A stretch of 25,687 bases of DNA from Elusimicrobiaceae bacterium (GTDB taxonomy: Bacteria; Elusimicrobiota; Elusimicrobia; Elusimicrobiales; Elusimicrobiaceae): positions 1-25,687 of the forward strand of contig JAKSPG010000003.1 in the NCBI GenBank assembly GCA_024405075.1, written 5' to 3'. The notes under the pieces are model-generated. The model made no database searches. It was given only the letters and a program-made list of their open reading frames with translations, and had not been told where the DNA came from. The translations under genes were made by a program, and so were the position numbers. Shown piece by piece: positions 6,744 to 15,572 of the stretch (position 1 is the stretch's first letter; the number at the start of each line of letters is the position of its first letter).

Positions 6744-7445
6744 TTAAATAGGATGCAACGCTCCTTGCGTATCCTTCCAACATATTTCTTGCCGTATAAA
6801 AATAATTCCTCGCTCGGTAAAAGGGTCCTGTTGCGCGGGGACGGCAACACCCAGCCACGCCCCAATCACCCATTGCGGCGGCACCCACTGCCCGTTTACT
6901 CTAACCAGCGTAAGCGCCACTTCCTGCTCGGATACAGTACTGGCTTCCATCAGGCAGGGAGCGATGTTTTTCTCGCGCATTTCCCCGCTGGGAACCTGTA
7001 CCAAAACTGTCTTCTTTTCTGCTTCAACAACCCAATCTTCTATCTTCCGCCCGGGTAAATTCCACGGGGAAAAATCCCCTTTTACCCGGTACCTGACGGC
7101 GGCTGCCAGGTTCTGCACGGAAGGCAACGCGTAAGGGACCCGGGCTACTTGCAATAACTCCAACCCCGCCGGGGCGGCCTGCAATAACTGCCCGCGTACC
7201 TGCTCCTCGCTGCGTGCTTCACGCAGATAAATGTCCACGTACTCACGTTCCGCCCGCTGTCCTGGTGCGGGTTCCGGCCCGTAGGCAAGCCGCGGCCAAT
7301 TTGGATTAATCGCGGCCGGCTCGTAGGGTAGCCCGGAAGCAAGTACCATTTTACGTACCGCCTTAAAAACATTTGTATCTGCCGCGGCCGATTCGGCTAC
7401 GCGCAGTACTATACGCATTTTATAAATTTTTGCTTTATTTATCAT
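6744..7445 (-). CDS. DUF2344 / TIGR03936-family radical-SAM-linked protein
   Basis: A 233-residue protein matching the small family that usually accompanies or is fused to a B12-binding radical SAM protein (TIGR03960). Recognisable features are the helix with LPYEPA (about 39-44), the block NPNWPRLAYGPEPAPGQRAE (about 48-67), and YVDIYL (about 69-74). The biochemical role of the family is not established. The radical SAM partner is not next to it: rodA lies upstream and rng downstream, although adjacency to rng is itself common for the family. The start at 7445 is 5 bases after the rodA stop and would allow coupled translation; an alternative ATG at 7418 is nearer to where family homology begins. 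Neither has a clear ribosome binding site. Confidence 0.75.
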   Translation of the reverse strand: MINKAKIYKMRIVLRVAESAAADTNVFKAVRKMVLASGLPYEPAAINPNWPRLAYGPEPAPGQRAEREYVDIYLREARSEEQVRGQLLQAAPAGLELLQVARVPYALPSVQNLAAAVRYRVKGDFSPWNLPGRKIEDWVVEAEKKTVLVQVPSGEMREKNIAPCLMEASTVSEQEVALTLVRVNGQWVPPQWVIGAWLGVAVPAQQDPFTERGIIFIRQEICWKDTQGALHPI

Positions 7446-7450
7446 CTTTT

Positions 7451-8791
7451 TTACGCTCTAAGCCGCCGGGCATATATAGATTGTACCACACCCAGTGCCC
7501 ATAAACTAGCCACCAGGTTAGAGCCGCCATACGATATAAACGGCAGCGGAATACCCGCCACAGGCACAATGCCTATGAGCATGCCGAAATTAACCAGCAT
7601 ATACGTAAAAAACATGCCAAAAATACCCGAGCAAACTAAATACCCGTAGCGGTCCCCCGACATGTACGCAATAGATAAAATGCGCCATAACACCAGCAAA
7701 TACAACCCCAACACGCCCAGCGTACCCCATAGGCCAAGTTCTTCCCCCACCACCGCTAGAATAAAATCGGTGTGCCGCTCGGGTACGAATCCCAACCGCG
7801 ATTGCGTGCCGGAAAAAAGTCCTTTGCCCACAATACCGCCCGCCCCCATAGCAATTTGGGCTTGTAGCACATTATATCCGGCACCTTGCGGGTCGGATTT
7901 AGGAGCAAGGAAAGTTTCCACGCGTTTGCGTTGATGAGGTTTCATTTGATGTTCCACCACCATAGCCCCAGCTAACCCCGCCAATACCACCAACGTGGCT
8001 AACACAAAATAGAAAGACGGCAAGAAAATACGAAATTGCTTGAACAGCCACCAGGCCCCGTAGCCCAACAGGGCAATTAGTACCGCAAAACCCGCCATAT
8101 ACCACCCGTTATGCGCCAGACCGTAAAATACTTTTATAAGGGGATAATCCAGCAAATCCGGGTGGAGGTAGATGTACGTCCAGGAAATAGTAAAAAAACC
8201 CGCCACCGCAGCAAAAAGCACCGCCAAACCCAAGTAAAACGCATTTGCCCCGGTGCAGTACAGTAAGATAAACAAAGCGGGCAGTGTAATTACTACGGAC
8301 GAAAAATCCGGTTGCATCATGATAAGCCCGAAAATAGGTAAAAGCAGTAAGCTTAGCCAGAACAAGGTAGGTACTTCGCGAATACGCGCACCGCGCCTAT
8401 CCAAAAATGCGGCGGCCACCAAAATAGTACACACACGGCAAATTTCAGAAGGTTGCATAGAGAAAAACGGCAACACAAACCACGAGCGTGACCCACGCTG
8501 ATACGAGCCAAACAACAGCACTCCTACCAACAAAATTAGAATAAACCCGTACAGGGCTTTCCACTGTTCGTCATAAATTTGGTAATTAAAACTCCACCCC
8601 ATTAAAAAAGCCACCGTTCCGATAGGAAGTGCCAAAAAGTGCGTACGCACCACCGGGTTAGAAAAAGAAACACTGTTTACCGCCGACATGATACACAACG
8701 CCCCCAATGCCACCAGCGAAGCCGCGGCAAAAAGCAAGATATAATCTAATCGGCGCCGGCGTCCGGAGCTGACCTGCTGTACATTAAGCAT
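7451..8791 (-). CDS. rodA: Peptidoglycan glycosyltransferase RodA (SEDS family)
   Basis: A 446-residue polytopic inner-membrane protein that polymerises lipid II glycan strands during cylindrical wall growth, together with PBP2. About ten hydrophobic segments are visible. The SEDS signature near the C-terminus is intact: GKGLFSGTQSRLGFVPERHTDF, followed by AVVGEELG, and the final FISYGGSN loop. Identification as RodA rather than FtsW rests on the neighbouring PBP2 and MreBCD genes as well as sequence. Its ATG overlaps the end of mrdA by 8 bases, so the two partners are probably made by coupled translation. Confidence 0.95.
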   Translation of the reverse strand: MLNVQQVSSGRRRRLDYILLFAAASLVALGALCIMSAVNSVSFSNPVVRTHFLALPIGTVAFLMGWSFNYQIYDEQWKALYGFILILLVGVLLFGSYQRGSRSWFVLPFFSMQPSEICRVCTILVAAAFLDRRGARIREVPTLFWLSLLLLPIFGLIMMQPDFSSVVITLPALFILLYCTGANAFYLGLAVLFAAVAGFFTISWTYIYLHPDLLDYPLIKVFYGLAHNGWYMAGFAVLIALLGYGAWWLFKQFRIFLPSFYFVLATLVVLAGLAGAMVVEHQMKPHQRKRVETFLAPKSDPQGAGYNVLQAQIAMGAGGIVGKGLFSGTQSRLGFVPERHTDFILAVVGEELGLWGTLGVLGLYLLVLWRILSIAYMSGDRYGYLVCSGIFGMFFTYMLVNFGMLIGIVPVAGIPLPFISYGGSNLVASLWALGVVQSIYARRLRA

Positions 8792-10607
8792 GTGTTTCTC
8801 CTCCTAAAAGTTCATCATAATCAGCTTGAGATTTGGCCTTCGGTGCATGAGCCGGATTGTTAAAATACGCTTCCAACATTTCGCGCGCAATCGGCCCGGC
8901 CGCCGAGCTACCACCTTCACCAAATTCCACAAATACCGCCAGCGCGATGGATGGCTCCTCCCCCGGGTAGGCGGCAAAAGCCATAAACCAGCCATGATCA
9001 GCCCCGTGCGGATTTTGCGCCGTACCGGTTTTGCCATATACGTCTAACCCGCGCAAACGCACCCGGGCGGCCGTACCGGTATCCACGGTATGTTTGAGAG
9101 CTTTAAAAAGTGTGTCGTACGTTTCCGGTTTTAAATCGGCGTGTTGCAAAACGACCCGTTCACCTACTTGTTTCGTTTTACCTGTTTGGTTGCTGACAAT
9201 TTTTTCTACGTAGTACGGTTTATACACATTACCGCGGCTGGCAATGGCCGCTGCGAACTGGGCCAGTTTAATCGGCGTAACCAACAACTCACCCTGGCCG
9301 ATAGATAGGTTCAGCGTGTCTCCGATAAACCAATACGTCTTGTTACGTGCGCGGCGGGTAGGGCCGTAAAGATTACCGGCTTTTTCGCCTGGCAAGTCAA
9401 TTCCTGTTTGGCGGCCGAACATAAACATACGTTGCACCCGCTCAATAGCGGCCGCACCGATTTGCGAAGCTACTGCGTAAAAATACACATCGCACGAGTG
9501 GCTCATCCCATCAAAAAAGTCCATGGGGCCGTGCGTACCCCAACATTTGAACACCCGCGGGCCGGAATCGTATTTGCCGGAACAATAAACCTTACGGTTT
9601 ACATCCAGCGTACCGCTTTCCAGCGCGGCCGCGCCAGTAATTATTTTGAAGGTGGAGGCCGGCGGATACACCCCTTGAATAGCTAAATTATATTCGTTTA
9701 TTTTTTGAGTGGCATCACCGAAGTCTTCTTCGCTATAGGGTACAAAAATGTTCGGGTCGTACGCCGGGGCACTGGCCATGGCCAATACCGCCCCCGTGCG
9801 CGGATCCAGCGCGACGGCTGCCCCACGTCCGGTTTTAGATTTTTTAAGTCCTTCTTCGGCCGCTTGCTGTACAGCAAAGTCCAGCGTGAGGTATACGTCA
9901 CTGCCGGCAGCCCATTTTTTATCTTCAATAATGCTTTTTACACGACCGCGGTAATCTACTTCCAAATATACACCGCCGTCCTTGCCTTTTAAATCTTGTT
10001 CAAATTTTTTCTCTATGCCGTTTTTGCCGATCTTGCTCGTCAAGCGATATCCTAATTTCACGTCGCGTTTACGCCACTGTCTTTCGTCCATGCTACTTAA
10101 ATATCCTAATAAGTGGCTGGCCAGCGAACCGTACGGATAACTGCGTTTGGTTTCTTCAATAAGGTACATGCCGGGATAATAAAATTGCAATTCCTGCAAA
10201 GCAACTGTGCTTTTGGTAGATAAATTTTCGGCCAGTAGGGTGGCTTTCCCGCTGGCGGCCCCGGCGCGGAGTTTCTCCAGCAGTTTTTCCTCCGGTAAGT
10301 GCAAGCGGGTGGCAAAATCGCGAGCGAGTTGTTCCAGATATTGCGGATCTTTATTCCCACCCAAATAATACAAGCCAAATGCAGGTACGTTGGAAGCGAT
10401 TGCTACGCCATCAGCCGTAAAAACGCGGCCGCGCGGCGCCGTTTGGTAGATAATTTGTGTGCGATTACGCTCCGCCATTTGCAAGTACGCATTGTGCCGC
10501 AACACCTGGATATCCACCAGACGAAGCGCAATCAACCCGCCCGTAACGGCGGCAATCGTCATCATGATTTTTAAACGCGGATTGAAAAAAATGCGTGTAA
10601 CTGCCAT
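8784..10607 (-). CDS. mrdA: Penicillin-binding protein 2, elongation transpeptidase
   Basis: A 607-residue class B PBP that crosslinks peptidoglycan in the elongasome with RodA. A single membrane anchor lies at about 14-33. The N-terminal pedestal has the family motif APRGRVFTADG (57-67), and the transpeptidase domain carries STFK (318-321, nucleophile S318), SCD (371-373, the SxN-motif position) and KTG (526-528). Length is normal for PBP2. It follows mreD by 9 bases and overlaps rodA by 8. The gene order mreB-mreC-mreD-mrdA-rodA is widely conserved. Confidence 0.95.
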   Translation of the reverse strand: MAVTRIFFNPRLKIMMTIAAVTGGLIALRLVDIQVLRHNAYLQMAERNRTQIIYQTAPRGRVFTADGVAIASNVPAFGLYYLGGNKDPQYLEQLARDFATRLHLPEEKLLEKLRAGAASGKATLLAENLSTKSTVALQELQFYYPGMYLIEETKRSYPYGSLASHLLGYLSSMDERQWRKRDVKLGYRLTSKIGKNGIEKKFEQDLKGKDGGVYLEVDYRGRVKSIIEDKKWAAGSDVYLTLDFAVQQAAEEGLKKSKTGRGAAVALDPRTGAVLAMASAPAYDPNIFVPYSEEDFGDATQKINEYNLAIQGVYPPASTFKIITGAAALESGTLDVNRKVYCSGKYDSGPRVFKCWGTHGPMDFFDGMSHSCDVYFYAVASQIGAAAIERVQRMFMFGRQTGIDLPGEKAGNLYGPTRRARNKTYWFIGDTLNLSIGQGELLVTPIKLAQFAAAIASRGNVYKPYYVEKIVSNQTGKTKQVGERVVLQHADLKPETYDTLFKALKHTVDTGTAARVRLRGLDVYGKTGTAQNPHGADHGWFMAFAAYPGEEPSIALAVFVEFGEGGSSAAGPIAREMLEAYFNNPAHAPKAKSQADYDELLGGETHA

Positions 10608-10616
10608 AACTTTCCT

Positions 10617-11114
10617 TTACAGGCGAGAAGGTGCGGTTTCCTCGCCCCATACACGGCGTACCAACCAAAACACAAACGGAGCAAAGAAAGTTCCTACTAC
10701 CGCCCCGCCTAATAAACTCCACAAACCGGGCCACTGGGAAAACGACGTAAACCACGCCACCAGCAAACTGTTAGAAATACCCACCGTACACGTCAGCAAA
10801 AATACGGTGACCATTTGCGGCACAACGGCTTCAAAATCAATACGTTCGCGCAGCGCATACACCGCGCACGCCGCCAACGTCAACAGAAAAGCATTGTTGC
10901 CAAATAAGCGCGCACCAAAAAAATCTAAAAACAACCCACTGAAAAAAGCGACCAAATACCCAGCTTCCAATGGGACAATCGTGCACATAGCAATAGCAAA
11001 CACAAGCATCATGTTTACACTCAGTCCGCAAAACGAAAAGAACGTAGCAAAAGCCCAATGGCACACAGTCCCCAGCACAAATAAAAAAATTAGTTTGAAC
11101 GCTTTGTAAAACAT
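10617..11114 (-). CDS. mreD: Rod shape-determining protein MreD
   Basis: A 165-residue integral membrane protein with about five hydrophobic segments, in the mreD position between mreC and mrdA. MreD is an inner-membrane partner of MreC in the elongasome. The sequence is poorly conserved across phyla, so the call leans on topology, size and position; the LEAGYLVAFFSGLFLDFFGA segment (about 50-69) resembles the family's G-x-x-x-D-x-F-x-G region. The ATG at 11114 lies one base after the mreC stop and has GGGGCGGA upstream; a TTG at 11144 inside mreC is rejected. Confidence 0.85.
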   Translation of the reverse strand: MFYKAFKLIFLFVLGTVCHWAFATFFSFCGLSVNMMLVFAIAMCTIVPLEAGYLVAFFSGLFLDFFGARLFGNNAFLLTLAACAVYALRERIDFEAVVPQMVTVFLLTCTVGISNSLLVAWFTSFSQWPGLWSLLGGAVVGTFFAPFVFWLVRRVWGEETAPSRL

Positions 11115-11115
11115 A

Positions 11116-11976
11116 TTATTTCCGCCCCCGACGTGAAATAACAAATAGTTCCTTCACCGCGGCCGAACGGACCTGCGGTTCCACTTCAATCGTTTGAGCC
11201 GTTTGGAAACTGGAATCTTCCCGCACGGCCCGCACCTGCCCGACCAAAATTCCCGCCGGGAAAATACTGCTGGTAGCAGAGGTAAAAACTTTATCTCCCT
11301 TTTCCACTTGCGTAAGCAGCGGAATATATTTAACCCGTACCGGGTGCACACCGCCGCCTACCAAAAGGCCTTCCTCCTGGCCGCGTTCCAACATAACAGC
11401 AGCCGAGAAATCTTCATCGCGCACCAGTAATACTTTAGAGGTATTCTCCGTTACTTCTATCACAACGCCGGCCAGTCCTTCCTGCCCGTCTTCCAACGAT
11501 AATACAGCACTTCGTTCTTCAATGCCGTCAGCCGACCCTTTGTCAATAATGACGGTATTCCACTGACTCGGTTCGCGGTAAGCGACGCGTGCCCACACAC
11601 CCGTCCACGGGTGTACTGGCTCTACTTGCAAGAGGGCCGCCAAACGTTCGTTCTCCCGAAAAACCGTTTCGGCCTGCGCCGCAAGCAGGTTATTCATTTC
11701 AATTTGCTGTTTTAAGGTATAATTTTCCTGATGAGCGCGCAATAGTTCCTGCACGGTTTGGTGTACACCGCCGGCATATTTGACGGCACTGTGCGCCGCG
11801 CGCACCTGCGGGATAAACACGTACGACAAAACCGCCTTAACGGATAGCACAAATCCCTCCAACGGCAAAATCATTAATAGAAACGAAATCGTCAAAAGCA
11901 GCACCGGGAACCACACGGAGCGTTTCCCAATAGCAGGAAGTGGTTTTTTAGAAGGTCTTTTTTTACGTAAACTCAT
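11116..11976 (-). CDS. mreC: Rod shape-determining protein MreC
   Basis: A 286-residue bitopic periplasmic protein that scaffolds the elongasome. A basic N-terminus (SLRKKRPSKKP) precedes one membrane helix (about 21-45). A predicted coiled coil (about 65-105, rich in E, Q, L) leads into the beta-rich MreC domain, which begins near VARVAYREPSQWNTVIIDKG and contains GLVGGGVHPVRVKYIPLL-like strands (about 200-220). It is the second gene of the mreBCD set. Its start codon lies 94 bases after the mreB stop, the widest gap inside the elongation block, and that gap holds a stem-loop. Confidence 0.92.
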   Translation of the reverse strand: MSLRKKRPSKKPLPAIGKRSVWFPVLLLTISFLLMILPLEGFVLSVKAVLSYVFIPQVRAAHSAVKYAGGVHQTVQELLRAHQENYTLKQQIEMNNLLAAQAETVFRENERLAALLQVEPVHPWTGVWARVAYREPSQWNTVIIDKGSADGIEERSAVLSLEDGQEGLAGVVIEVTENTSKVLLVRDEDFSAAVMLERGQEEGLLVGGGVHPVRVKYIPLLTQVEKGDKVFTSATSSIFPAGILVGQVRAVREDSSFQTAQTIEVEPQVRSAAVKELFVISRRGRK

Positions 11977-12016
11977 ACGGTATAATTATCTCATGAAATG
12001 CTTTTTTAAGCAGAAA

Positions 12017-12048
12017 GCGGACACGGCCTTACAACAGGCTGTGTCCGC
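12017..12048. other. Strong stem-loop between mreB and mreC
   Basis: GCGGACACGGCC (12017-12028) pairs with GGCTGTGTCCGC (12037-12048) across an 8-base loop; all 12 pairs form if one G-U is allowed. Neither strand has a T run right after the stem, so it is not a standard intrinsic terminator. In the mRNA it would fold after mreB and about 40 bases before mreC. It could stabilise the mreB 3' end or be a processing or attenuation site, making MreB more abundant than the genes downstream. Confidence 0.6.
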
Positions 12049-12070
12049 CCTAAATTAACGCACAGACAAG

Positions 12071-13114
12071 TTAAAAAGTTTTCCCGCGTGAACCAAAAAA
12101 GCGAGAACCTTTTTCGTTTAACTGTTCCAAAAACTTGCCCGTTCCCAGTGCCACACAGCTAAGCGGATCCGCGGCGCGGTGCACGGGAATATCGGTTTCC
12201 TTACGAATAAGTTCGGTAATTCCCCGTAAAAGGCTGCCACCACCGGCTACTACCAGGCCCCGGTCTACCAAATCGGCGGCCAATTCCGGCGGAGTTTCCT
12301 CCAGCGTGCTCTTAATAACGTCCAAAATCAAGCGCACCGGCTCCATTAAAGCCTGACGGATTTCTTCCGAGGTTACCGTAAGCGTACGCGGTAAGCCCTG
12401 GGTTTGGTCGCGCCCTTTGACTTCCATGGATTTTTCTTCTTTTAACGGATATACCGACCCTAAATTAATCTTTACTTCCTCGGCCGTGGTTTCGCCGATG
12501 ATCAAGTTGTATTTTTTGCGGAAATATTGCACGATGCACTCGGTTAGTTCGTCGCCGGCGACATCAATGGATTTAGCTACCACCATACCGCCTAGCGAAA
12601 TAACCGCCACTTCCGTTGTTCCGCCACCGATATCTACAATCATGCTGGCGTGCGGCTCGGCAATGGGTAAATCGGCCCCCATGGCCGAAGCCATGGGTTC
12701 CTCAATCAAATACACTTCCCGCGCGCCGGCTTGGCGGGCGGCATCATCTACGGCGCGGCGTTCCACACCCGTAATGTCCGAAGGGATTCCGATTACAATG
12801 CGAGGACGTAACAGACTGCTGCGGCTGTGTACTTTGCGGATAAAGTAACGAATCATTTCCTGGGTAACTTCAAAATCCGCAATGACGCCGTTTTTCATCG
12901 GGCGTACAGCTACAATGTTGGCAGGCGTGCGGCCCAGCATCTGCTTGGCTTTAGCGCCTACGGCCTTTACTTCACCTGTCTCTCTCTCTACGGCAACCAC
13001 GGACGGTTCCCGCAGCACAATGCCCTTGTCTTTGACGTAAATCAGGCAGTTGGCTGTACCGAGGTCCATCCCCAGGTCCGAAGAAAAGAGCCCTCCCAGA
13101 TAGTCTATTACCAT
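12071..13114 (-). CDS. mreB: Rod shape-determining protein MreB (bacterial actin)
   Basis: A 347-residue actin-like ATPase that forms membrane-bound filaments guiding the elongation machinery. Actin-fold motifs are complete: phosphate-1 GMDLGTANCLIYV (15-27), phosphate-2 DIGGGTTEVAVISLGG (161-176) and the adenosine motif VVAGGGSLLRG near residue 290. Length and ends are typical. The ATG at 13114 has AGAGG just upstream. It starts only 10 bases after the rplQ stop, with no terminator visible, so mreB appears to be transcribed from the ribosomal protein operon. Confidence 0.97.
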   Translation of the reverse strand: MVIDYLGGLFSSDLGMDLGTANCLIYVKDKGIVLREPSVVAVERETGEVKAVGAKAKQMLGRTPANIVAVRPMKNGVIADFEVTQEMIRYFIRKVHSRSSLLRPRIVIGIPSDITGVERRAVDDAARQAGAREVYLIEEPMASAMGADLPIAEPHASMIVDIGGGTTEVAVISLGGMVVAKSIDVAGDELTECIVQYFRKKYNLIIGETTAEEVKINLGSVYPLKEEKSMEVKGRDQTQGLPRTLTVTSEEIRQALMEPVRLILDVIKSTLEETPPELAADLVDRGLVVAGGGSLLRGITELIRKETDIPVHRAADPLSCVALGTGKFLEQLNEKGSRFFGSRGKTF

Positions 13115-13124
13115 CGTTCGCCTC

Positions 13125-13469
13125 TTAGTCTACGAGTTTAATAATCGCAACTTCTGCGTTGTCCCCTTGGCGAAGGCCTGCGCGGTAAATGCGGCAGAAC
13201 CCGCCGGGGCGGTTGGCGTAGCGTGCTGCTAAAACTTCAAATAATTTCTTGCAGGCAGCAGCGTCTTTAAGCGTTTCTTTAGCGGCGGCCATATTGTTGG
13301 CTTTGGCTAATGTAATTAAACCTTCCACTACGCGGCGGACTTCTTTGGCTTTTTGCACAGTCGTTTTGACTTCTTCGTGCAAGATAATGCTGGTAGCCAT
13401 GTTGTTAAGCATCGCCTTGCGGTGGGACGCGGTTTTGCCCAGCTTCCGGTATCCGGTATTTTTAATCAT
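13125..13469 (-). CDS. rplQ: Large ribosomal subunit protein bL17
   Basis: A 114-residue protein with the bL17 start RKLGKTASHRKAML (8-21) followed by LILHEEVKTTVQKAKE-like sequence and the RPGGFCRIYR segment (about 86-95). It lies near the peptide exit tunnel of the 50S subunit. It is the last gene of the alpha operon and follows rpoA by 14 bases. Unlike the usual case it is not followed by a terminator: mreB starts 10 bases later. Confidence 0.96.
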   Translation of the reverse strand: MIKNTGYRKLGKTASHRKAMLNNMATSIILHEEVKTTVQKAKEVRRVVEGLITLAKANNMAAAKETLKDAAACKKLFEVLAARYANRPGGFCRIYRAGLRQGDNAEVAIIKLVD

Positions 13470-13483
13470 ACGTAAACTACTCC

Positions 13484-14479
13484 TTAAATTTTCATGCCCA
13501 GAGAAAGATTCATCTCGGCCAGTCTTTCCTTAATTTCGTCCATGGATTTGGCCCCGAAGTTCTTGATCATTTTCAAGTCATCTTCGGTCATTTTGATCAA
13601 ATCGCGTACCGTGTTAATGTTTTCCGATTTGAGGCAATTGATGGAGCGGGAAGACAGTTCAATAAACTCAATGGATTGGCTGAGCAACTCCTCTTGTTTG
13701 GAATTGGCAGGAGCCGCACCGGCGGCTGCTACAGCAGCCGGTTCTTCCACGGCTTCGTCGCTTTGGGTGGCTACGCAACCTTCTTCGCCTTCAATGGTGA
13801 AGATGTGTAGCGAACCAGACAGCAACACCGCCGCGCGGTGAAGCGCGCGAGCCGGTTCCAACGTACCGTCCGTGGTGATTTCCAAAATCAGGCGGTCATA
13901 GTCGGTTTTCTGTCCGACGCGGGCCGGTTCTACGTCGTAGTGCACCTTAACAATCGGCGAGTACAACGCATCTACCGGAATGAACCCGGCCGGGCGTTGG
14001 GTTTTGGCCAATTCTTCAGCGGGCACATATCCTTTGCCGCGGGTAATTTCAATTTCCATGTCCAGCGAACCCCCCACTTCCAGCGTCGCCAAGACGAGGT
14101 CTTTATTGACAATTTCCACGCCGTCAATTTCTTCAATATCGCCGGCCGTTACAACACCCGGTTTGGAAGCATGCAACCGCAAATATTCGCGGGTCTTGCC
14201 TTCCATCTTAACACGCAAGTGCTTTAAGTTGAGCAATATGTTAATCACGTCTTCGCGCACGTTCGGAATTGCGCTAAACTCGTGCACAGCCCCGGAAATA
14301 CGCACAGCACTGACGGCCGCCCCTTCCATGCCGGAAAGCAAAATCCGGCGCAAGGAGTTGCCCACCGTGTGGCCGTAACCGCTTTCGTACGGTTCGGCAA
14401 TGAATTTGCCGTAGAAGTCGGACGCGGTTTTTTCTTCTAACTGAATATTACGAGGAAGGACCAATTCATTTAAAGCCAT
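13484..14479 (-). CDS. rpoA: RNA polymerase alpha subunit
   Basis: A 331-residue subunit that nucleates RNA polymerase assembly and contacts activators and UP elements. The N-terminal assembly domain (1 to about 228) contains GYGHTVGNSLRRILLSGMEG. A flexible linker (about 235-262) is unusually Ala-rich (AAVAAAGAAPANS). The C-terminal DNA-binding domain (about 265-331) keeps ELSSRSINCLK, with the Arg and Asn that contact DNA, and NFGAKSMDEI. The ATG at 14479 has GGAGG five bases upstream; an ATG four codons earlier is less well placed. Confidence 0.97.
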   Translation of the reverse strand: MALNELVLPRNIQLEEKTASDFYGKFIAEPYESGYGHTVGNSLRRILLSGMEGAAVSAVRISGAVHEFSAIPNVREDVINILLNLKHLRVKMEGKTREYLRLHASKPGVVTAGDIEEIDGVEIVNKDLVLATLEVGGSLDMEIEITRGKGYVPAEELAKTQRPAGFIPVDALYSPIVKVHYDVEPARVGQKTDYDRLILEITTDGTLEPARALHRAAVLLSGSLHIFTIEGEEGCVATQSDEAVEEPAAVAAAGAAPANSKQEELLSQSIEFIELSSRSINCLKSENINTVRDLIKMTEDDLKMIKNFGAKSMDEIKERLAEMNLSLGMKI

Positions 14480-14495
14480 GTAAGCCTCCAAACTA

Positions 14496-15125
14496 TTATT
14501 TAGAATAGTATTCTACAATGAGCTGCTCATTGACAGGGTAGGACATTTCCGCTCTGTCGGGCCACCGTAACAATTTGCCGGTCATCTTTTCGCTGTCGTA
14601 TTCCAAAAAGCTCGGGCGTTGGTTGCGTTTTTCCGCTTCCGTTAAGCCTTGTTTGACCATAGCGTTTTCCGCCAAGGCTTTATCCAAGGTTACTTTGTCC
14701 CCGATGCGCAGTTGGTAAGACGGCACGTTGACGGCTTTACCATTGACCGTTACATAACCGTGCAACACTAACTGGCGAGCTGCTTTCAAGGAAACGGCAA
14801 ACCCCAACCGGCGCACGACGTTATCCAAGCGGGTTTCCAATTTCTTCAAGAAGTTTTCACCCGTTTGACCTTCCGCTTTCGCGGCGGCGTTAAACAAATT
14901 GTGGAACGGAATTTCCGACATGCCCGATTGCAATTTGGCTTTTTGCTTTTCTTGCAAGCGGATACCGTATTCGGAAACTTTCGCTTTGCGTACTTTGCCG
15001 CCGCGTTTGGTAGCAGCAGCTAATTTATCCATGACGCAATTGGTGTAGCATTTCGTCCCTTTGAGGAACAATTTGCAATCTAATTTTCTGCATTTTTTGC
15101 AGCTGGGTCCTGTATATCTAGACAT
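14496..15125 (-). CDS. rpsD: Small ribosomal subunit protein uS4, zinc-binding form
   Basis: A 209-residue protein that nucleates assembly of the 30S 5' domain. The N-terminus carries a Cys cluster (C9, C12, C17, C26, C30), characteristic of the zinc-binding C+ form of S4. The S4 RNA-binding domain spans about residues 95-160 and includes RLDNVVRRLGFA and LVLHGYVTVNGKAVNVPSYQL. In many bacteria S4 also represses the alpha operon by binding its mRNA; no such site could be recognised here. Confidence 0.96.
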   Translation of the reverse strand: MSRYTGPSCKKCRKLDCKLFLKGTKCYTNCVMDKLAAATKRGGKVRKAKVSEYGIRLQEKQKAKLQSGMSEIPFHNLFNAAAKAEGQTGENFLKKLETRLDNVVRRLGFAVSLKAARQLVLHGYVTVNGKAVNVPSYQLRIGDKVTLDKALAENAMVKQGLTEAEKRNQRPSFLEYDSEKMTGKLLRWPDRAEMSYPVNEQLIVEYYSK

Positions 15126-15130
15126 AAAAA

Positions 15131-15553
15131 TTATACTCTCCTGGCTTTAGGCGGTCTGCATCCGTTATGCGGGATGGGGGTAATGTCTTTAATGGAAGAC
15201 ACGATAAGTCCGGCTTGTTGGACGGCACGCACGGCCGTTTCACGGCCTTGGCCCGGGCCACAAACTTTCACGGCCACTTCGCGCATACCCAAAGCGTAGG
15301 CTATTTCAGCCGCCTTGTTGCTGGTAATTTGCGCCGCAAACGGGGTAGATTTCTTGGTGCCTTTAAAGCCGTGAGAACCGGCCGTAGACCACGCCACCGT
15401 ATTGCCCTTGTCGTCCGACACGGTTACGATGGTGTTATTAAACGAGCAATAAATATGTACCACCCCAAAAGCGGGAGCTTTGGTGTTTTTCTTTTTTGCT
15501 TTCGCCGCGGGCGCTTGCGCCGGGGCGGCTACTGTTTCTTTTTCTTCTGCCAT
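15131..15553 (-). CDS. rpsK: Small ribosomal subunit protein uS11
   Basis: A 140-residue 30S platform protein. The conserved core begins at about residue 30 with VVHIYCSFNNTIVTVSD and includes WSTAGSHGFKGTKKSTPFAA and GPGQGRETAVRA. The first 28 residues are an Ala/Lys/Glu-rich extension not found in E. coli S11. It ends with the usual RPPKARRV tail. Spacing to rpsD is 5 bases. Confidence 0.96.
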   Translation of the reverse strand: MAEEKETVAAPAQAPAAKAKKKNTKAPAFGVVHIYCSFNNTIVTVSDDKGNTVAWSTAGSHGFKGTKKSTPFAAQITSNKAAEIAYALGMREVAVKVCGPGQGRETAVRAVQQAGLIVSSIKDITPIPHNGCRPPKARRV

Positions 15554-15572
15554 AGTAAATTCCTTCTACAAA

